Assembly: GCF_002979455.1 (NCBI RefSeq)
Contig: NZ_PCOU01000020.1
Location: forward strand, 1-64,000
DNA from: Chryseobacterium sp. MYb7
Lineage (GTDB): Bacteria; Bacteroidota; Bacteroidia; Flavobacteriales; Weeksellaceae
Length of the DNA stretch: 64,000 bases
Direction of reading: 5' to 3'
The stretch's first letter is position 1, and the number at the start of each line of letters is the position of its first letter. The notes under the pieces were generated by a model, which was not told the DNA's origin, did not search any database, and saw nothing but the letters and a program-made list of their open reading frames with translations. The position numbers and the translations under genes are program-made. Below are positions 61,123-64,000 of the stretch, piece by piece.

Positions 61123-62315
61123 AAAGTAATTGTATAAAATGTGTCTTCAAGGTAATGGATTGAATAATTATATTTAAGCATCCAATCTTCATTTTCGAAA
61201 AAAATCGAATTCTCAGTTTTATAATTGAAAAATAATTGTCTTTTAAATTTTGTTTTCCTTGTAACGATATGAGCAAGTGTCTCTTTATCAGGATGATTAT
61301 GCCGTCCTCCATTTGTAGATATTAAATATAACTCTGAGTCTATTTTATTCAAAAGCTCACAACTAATATTTCTAAAACTACCATGGTGTGAAACTTTAAT
61401 TAAATCAAATATGATGATTCCTTCGCTTTGAAACTCTTCCAGAGACCTGACAATTATATCAGGATGGGCATCAGCTAAAAACAATAATTTTCTTTCTTTA
61501 ATTTGAAGTACAAAGGCTATAGAACTACCATTGGAAGCCGTATTATCAGCATGATAATTTTTCTCAAGCAATTCTTCAATTGTCAGTTTCTTTTTTGAAA
61601 TTTGCTTAGGAAATAACTCCGCTTGTTCTTTTTCCCAAGATAAAAGCATCTCAAATGCATCATCATAAAATGATGAGCTTCCTTGAGTATAATTGACATC
61701 AAATTTTTTCAACTCGTTAGCCCACAATTTTTTGAGTTTGTCCAGCTTATCATTATTAGGTGACAGAAGGTAAAATGATGCATCATCGTTGACTTTAATT
61801 TGTTTTTCATTGTTTACCGAAACAGCAAGCTGATTAAAGTCCGTATTCCAATGATACCCTCCTTTTAAGATTAAAGCACCAACCGTTGTACCTTGTGCTG
61901 CGCTGATAATTTTAGATTCTTTCTTGCCTTTATCTTTTGCATAACCTCGTCTGATAATTTGCTGAAGAATCTTATCATCACTTATTTCTGTAGGATCAGG
62001 TTCGGCATTAAAAAGATGTCGATAGGTATTATGCCAAATTTGATTAATATCAATGATTTTAGAAGAATTATTACGCCTAAGAAATTCGACTGCTCCCTGT
62101 ATATGATCTTTATCTATATGTGTAATAATAAACTTTTCTAATACATGACCTTCTCTATTAATTTTTTCCAAGTCTTTCATCAGATGATTCGTAACGGTAT
62201 CATTATATCCACTGTCGATCAGGATATAAGTTTGATGTGTATCATCGGGATCAAAAAAGCATACCAACAGACAATCTCCATCTTTTGCAGGATATGCCTT
62301 AACACTAATGTTCAT
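61119..62315 (-). CDS. MBL-fold hydrolase of the Avs1-like operon
   Basis: A 398-residue cytosolic metallo-beta-lactamase-fold enzyme of the ComEC/Rec2-like group. The metal motif is THIDKDH (His66, Asp68, Asp70, His71), the further ligands are in FLADAHPD and VSHHGS. There is no membrane part, unlike ComEC. It is the first gene of the operon; its stop overlaps the ATG of the protease-STAND gene by 4 bases. In AVAST type 1 an MBL-fold protein is part of the locus and may act as a second effector or a modulator. Its substrate (nucleic acid or cyclic nucleotide) is not known. Confidence 0.9.
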   Translation of the reverse strand: MNISVKAYPAKDGDCLLVCFFDPDDTHQTYILIDSGYNDTVTNHLMKDLEKINREGHVLEKFIITHIDKDHIQGAVEFLRRNNSSKIIDINQIWHNTYRHLFNAEPDPTEISDDKILQQIIRRGYAKDKGKKESKIISAAQGTTVGALILKGGYHWNTDFNQLAVSVNNEKQIKVNDDASFYLLSPNNDKLDKLKKLWANELKKFDVNYTQGSSSFYDDAFEMLLSWEKEQAELFPKQISKKKLTIEELLEKNYHADNTASNGSSIAFVLQIKERKLLFLADAHPDIIVRSLEEFQSEGIIIFDLIKVSHHGSFRNISCELLNKIDSELYLISTNGGRHNHPDKETLAHIVTRKTKFKRQLFFNYKTENSIFFENEDWMLKYNYSIHYLEDTFYTITL

Positions 62316-62743
62316 TATATTTTAAAACTACTAGTTTTAGCTAATTTATGAAAAAGTAAATCTTACTCAATAATTCTGTTTTGTAATTCTAATCCGATCG
62401 GATGCTGCTTAGCTACTAAATACAAAACTATTTTTAAAATTATTAAGAACTAAGGAATTATTGATAATCAACAATTTATTCTTTTCCCATAAGTGATATG
62501 TAGATTCAGTACTTTCTTTTACAAAATCTTTATATCTAAAATTACAATTTTTTAAACAATAAATGTAAATATCAGGGTAGCAAATATTAATATTTGTAGT
62601 GAAAAAATTGAATTTACCTCCCGCCAATAGCTAAACATAAAAAATTCATACTGTCCCAGCAACTTGAATCTATCATTTTTATTTACATAGTAACTATCAT
62701 AAAAATACCTTCGTCTCGGCTGTAATTTTGTTAACAATTTAAG
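62316..62743. other. Divergent promoter region of the MBL operon and HNH gene
   Basis: About 430 AT-rich bases between divergent genes. A TAATTTTG box (62723-62730) fits TAnnTTTG for the rightward gene. Small frames on the minus strand (62409-62627, 62552-62737) have no signal or start support and are not called as genes. Confidence 0.5.
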
Positions 62744-62774
62744 TGTATATTTCGATTTATTATCGAAATATACA
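62744..62774. promoter_or_regulatory. Perfect 13-bp inverted repeat in front of the HNH gene
   Basis: TGTATATTTCGAT (62744-62756) and ATCGAAATATACA (62762-62774) are perfect arms around TTATT. The right arm ends 11 bases before the ATG at 62786, and the TAATTTTG box lies just upstream at 62723. It can be an operator for a dimeric repressor or, in the RNA, a hairpin that hides the ribosome-binding site. Confidence 0.7.
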
Positions 62775-62785
62775 TTTTAATATCT

Positions 62786-63601
62786 ATGCAAAAAAATAAA
62801 AAGGTTCACAGAAAAAAACTTCCACACAGAGATTTAAAACTTCTTTGGGGATTATCTGGTGGTATTTGTGCTTATTGTAAAAGACCATTTATAGATATGG
62901 AAAATTTGACATACACTGTACATCAAGCACATGTTATAGCCAGAAGTGATAAAAGCTTACCTAGCTATAGAGAAATTTCTTTAGAAGAAAAAGACAGGTA
63001 TGAAAATCATTTTCTTTTACATCCTACATGTCATGAAGAAACTAAATATTTTTCTTTGGAAGAACTTCAAGCAATAAAAGAAAATCATGAAAAACATATT
63101 AGAGATACATTGAACGGAACTTACCATCCCTTCCCTATAGGAAAAGGTAAATTTGCAAAATATTCGCATATTACCTATTATCCTATTGAAAAAAGATTTA
63201 ATCCTTTAAAATCGTATTTATCCATTCTTTTCTCTACAATAATGATCATTTTATTTTTCCTTTATATAATTTATATAGATGCTAAAAAATTTGACACACC
63301 ATTCTTTCTATGCGTGAGCCTAATTGTATTCAGCTCACTTTTAATAGTAAAAGCGATAAGAGAAATCAAACAAAAACAAATCGAAATAATATATGAAGGA
63401 GATTGTATTTTTGCAGGATGTAATGGTAAAGTAAATATTATACGTCCATCACCTATTTGGGACACAATTACTAAACAGACTGTTCCAGAACCGGGAATGG
63501 GTATTTGCAATTTTGACCACACTCATACTTTCACTGTTTCACGAAACCTATCTATTTCTAATAGGGGAGACTATCATGATTTTAAAATCAAAATTTCATA
63601 A
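62786..63601 (+). CDS. HNH nuclease with two membrane helices and C-terminal Cys/His module
   Basis: A 271-residue protein. The N-terminal HNH domain (about 20-110) has GICAYCKRPF (Cys28, Cys31), VHQAHVIARS (His49) and ENHFLLHPTCHEE (Asn74, His79, Cys82, His83), which is the full HNH zinc-finger layout. Two membrane helices follow (about 144-164 and 173-191), then a C-terminal domain with GDCIFAGCNG (Cys207, Cys212) and GICNFDHTHTF (Cys241, His245, His247), perhaps a second zinc site. So the nuclease is held on the cytosolic face of the inner membrane. I do not know a named family with this layout. It is divergent from the Avs1-like operon within the island, which suggests a defence role; this is an inference. 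Confidence 0.85.
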   Translation: MQKNKKVHRKKLPHRDLKLLWGLSGGICAYCKRPFIDMENLTYTVHQAHVIARSDKSLPSYREISLEEKDRYENHFLLHPTCHEETKYFSLEELQAIKENHEKHIRDTLNGTYHPFPIGKGKFAKYSHITYYPIEKRFNPLKSYLSILFSTIMIILFFLYIIYIDAKKFDTPFFLCVSLIVFSSLLIVKAIREIKQKQIEIIYEGDCIFAGCNGKVNIIRPSPIWDTITKQTVPEPGMGICNFDHTHTFTVSRNLSISNRGDYHDFKIKIS

Positions 63602-63785
63602 ATTAAGGAAGCAATGCCGATCTCTTTATTAAACTATAAAATAACTATTCAATTCTTAATTTTTTAGCCCCCGCGAGGCTAGCATCTTGCTTGTCCTAAT
63701 CAAAACTCTTTATAAATTTACATCTATTTCCAAAATCTCCTGATCATCAAAAATTGCAATAATTTCTAGCACTATTATACTTCCA
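63602..63785. other. Convergent gap
   Basis: About 180 bases between the HNH gene and the convergent helicase fragment. The stretch CCCCCGCGAGGCTAGC near 63668-63683 is the only GC-rich spot. No clear hairpin terminator or repeat was recognised. Confidence 0.4.
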
Positions 63786-64000
63786 TTATATTTCAATTAT
63801 TGTCCATTTTTCTCTATCAATACTATTAAGATGAGAGTCAAACCTTTCTCTACATACTGCAAAGCACAATAAATTTGTAGGTCTCGAGAAACCAACATAT
63901 GCCATTTTAGAGGATTGTTTGTGGTATTTTTGTGTTTTATTGAAATTTATAAACTTGAATTGGTCAGACAATCTTTGACTTTCATAATTGTTATTTCCAT
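63786..64000 (-). CDS. C-terminal part of a UvrD-like helicase (cut by right edge)
   Basis: The frame is open from the window edge to the stop at 63786, about 71 codons. The segment KMAYVGFSRPTNLLCFAV followed by CRERF resembles motif VI of superfamily 1 (UvrD/Rep) helicases, where an Arg in the (V)A(x)SR(A/P) stretch contacts ATP. Helicases of this type occur in Gabija (GajB) and other defence systems, so the gene fits the island. Only the last part can be read, so the full domain layout and the partner genes are unknown. There is no gene start in the window. Confidence 0.7.
   Translation of the reverse strand, partial: GNNNYESQRLSDQFKFINFNKTQKYHKQSSKMAYVGFSRPTNLLCFAVCRERFDSHLNSIDREKWTIIEI

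Noticed and set aside
62409..62737. Two overlapping small frames between the MBL and HNH genes
   Set aside because: They are AT-rich, lack start signals and overlap each other; the region is better read as a divergent promoter.
1..64000. CRISPR array
   Set aside because: No series of regularly spaced identical repeats was seen; the paired TCACCAAGT repeats are promoter elements, with two units each.

Overview
The window looks like a chromosome piece from a flavobacterium close to Chryseobacterium (Bacteroidota). The evidence is a Bacteroidota-type VI secretion sheath pair, a secreted protein with a type IX secretion C-terminal domain, promoters of the TAnnTTTG type, lipoprotein boxes of the form LxSC, and many AT-rich intergenic repeats. 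No ribosomal RNA, insertion sequence or CRISPR array was seen.

Layout. 0-4 kb: the tssB-tssC sheath genes of a type VI secretion system, a lipoprotein, the start of a probable cargo-type gene at the left edge, and a divergent gene of unknown function. 4-14 kb: two tandem M13 zinc metallopeptidases, a very large GH18 / polysaccharide deacetylase / GT2 fusion, and cinA. 14-23 kb: a lipocalin and a LytS/LytR-type two-component pair split by two small membrane genes, then two SIMPL proteins and a MuiA-like protein. Each of these last three has the same paired 9-bp direct repeat in front of it, which looks like a private regulon of the pair. 23-32 kb: housekeeping and regulatory genes (Crp/Fnr, FAD oxidoreductase, MFS transporter with divergent AraC regulator, lipA, an ECF sigma factor, tyrS). 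32-38 kb: three related small lipoproteins on the minus strand around a TPR histidine kinase / NarL-type regulator pair. 38-43 kb: an esterase, a PDZ aspartyl protease, an L,D-transpeptidase and small membrane or exported proteins. 43-48 kb: a membrane-embedded AraC-type regulator, a TonB-dependent receptor and a PI-PLC-like lipoprotein-size enzyme that look like one uptake unit. 49-54 kb: a 1542-residue FISUMP-repeat protein with a type IX sorting domain.

At 54.26 kb there is a tRNA-Asp gene, and 31 bases past its 5' end an 18-base copy of its 3' end. I read this as the scar of a genomic island that entered a second, tandem tRNA-Asp. To the right of it the DNA becomes visibly more AT-rich and carries defence-type genes: an operon of MBL-fold hydrolase, trypsin-STAND ATPase (1942 residues) and two small paralogous proteins, all with overlapping ends, matching the layout I remember for AVAST type 1 (Avs1); a divergent HNH nuclease with two membrane helices whose start codon lies just behind a perfect 13-bp inverted repeat; and, cut by the right edge, the C-terminus of a UvrD-like helicase.

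The strongest candidates for new biology are the three-promoter LytTR-type regulon (SIMPL/SIMPL/MuiA), the Avs1-like operon with a duplicated small partner, and the membrane-anchored HNH gene with its operator-like palindrome.
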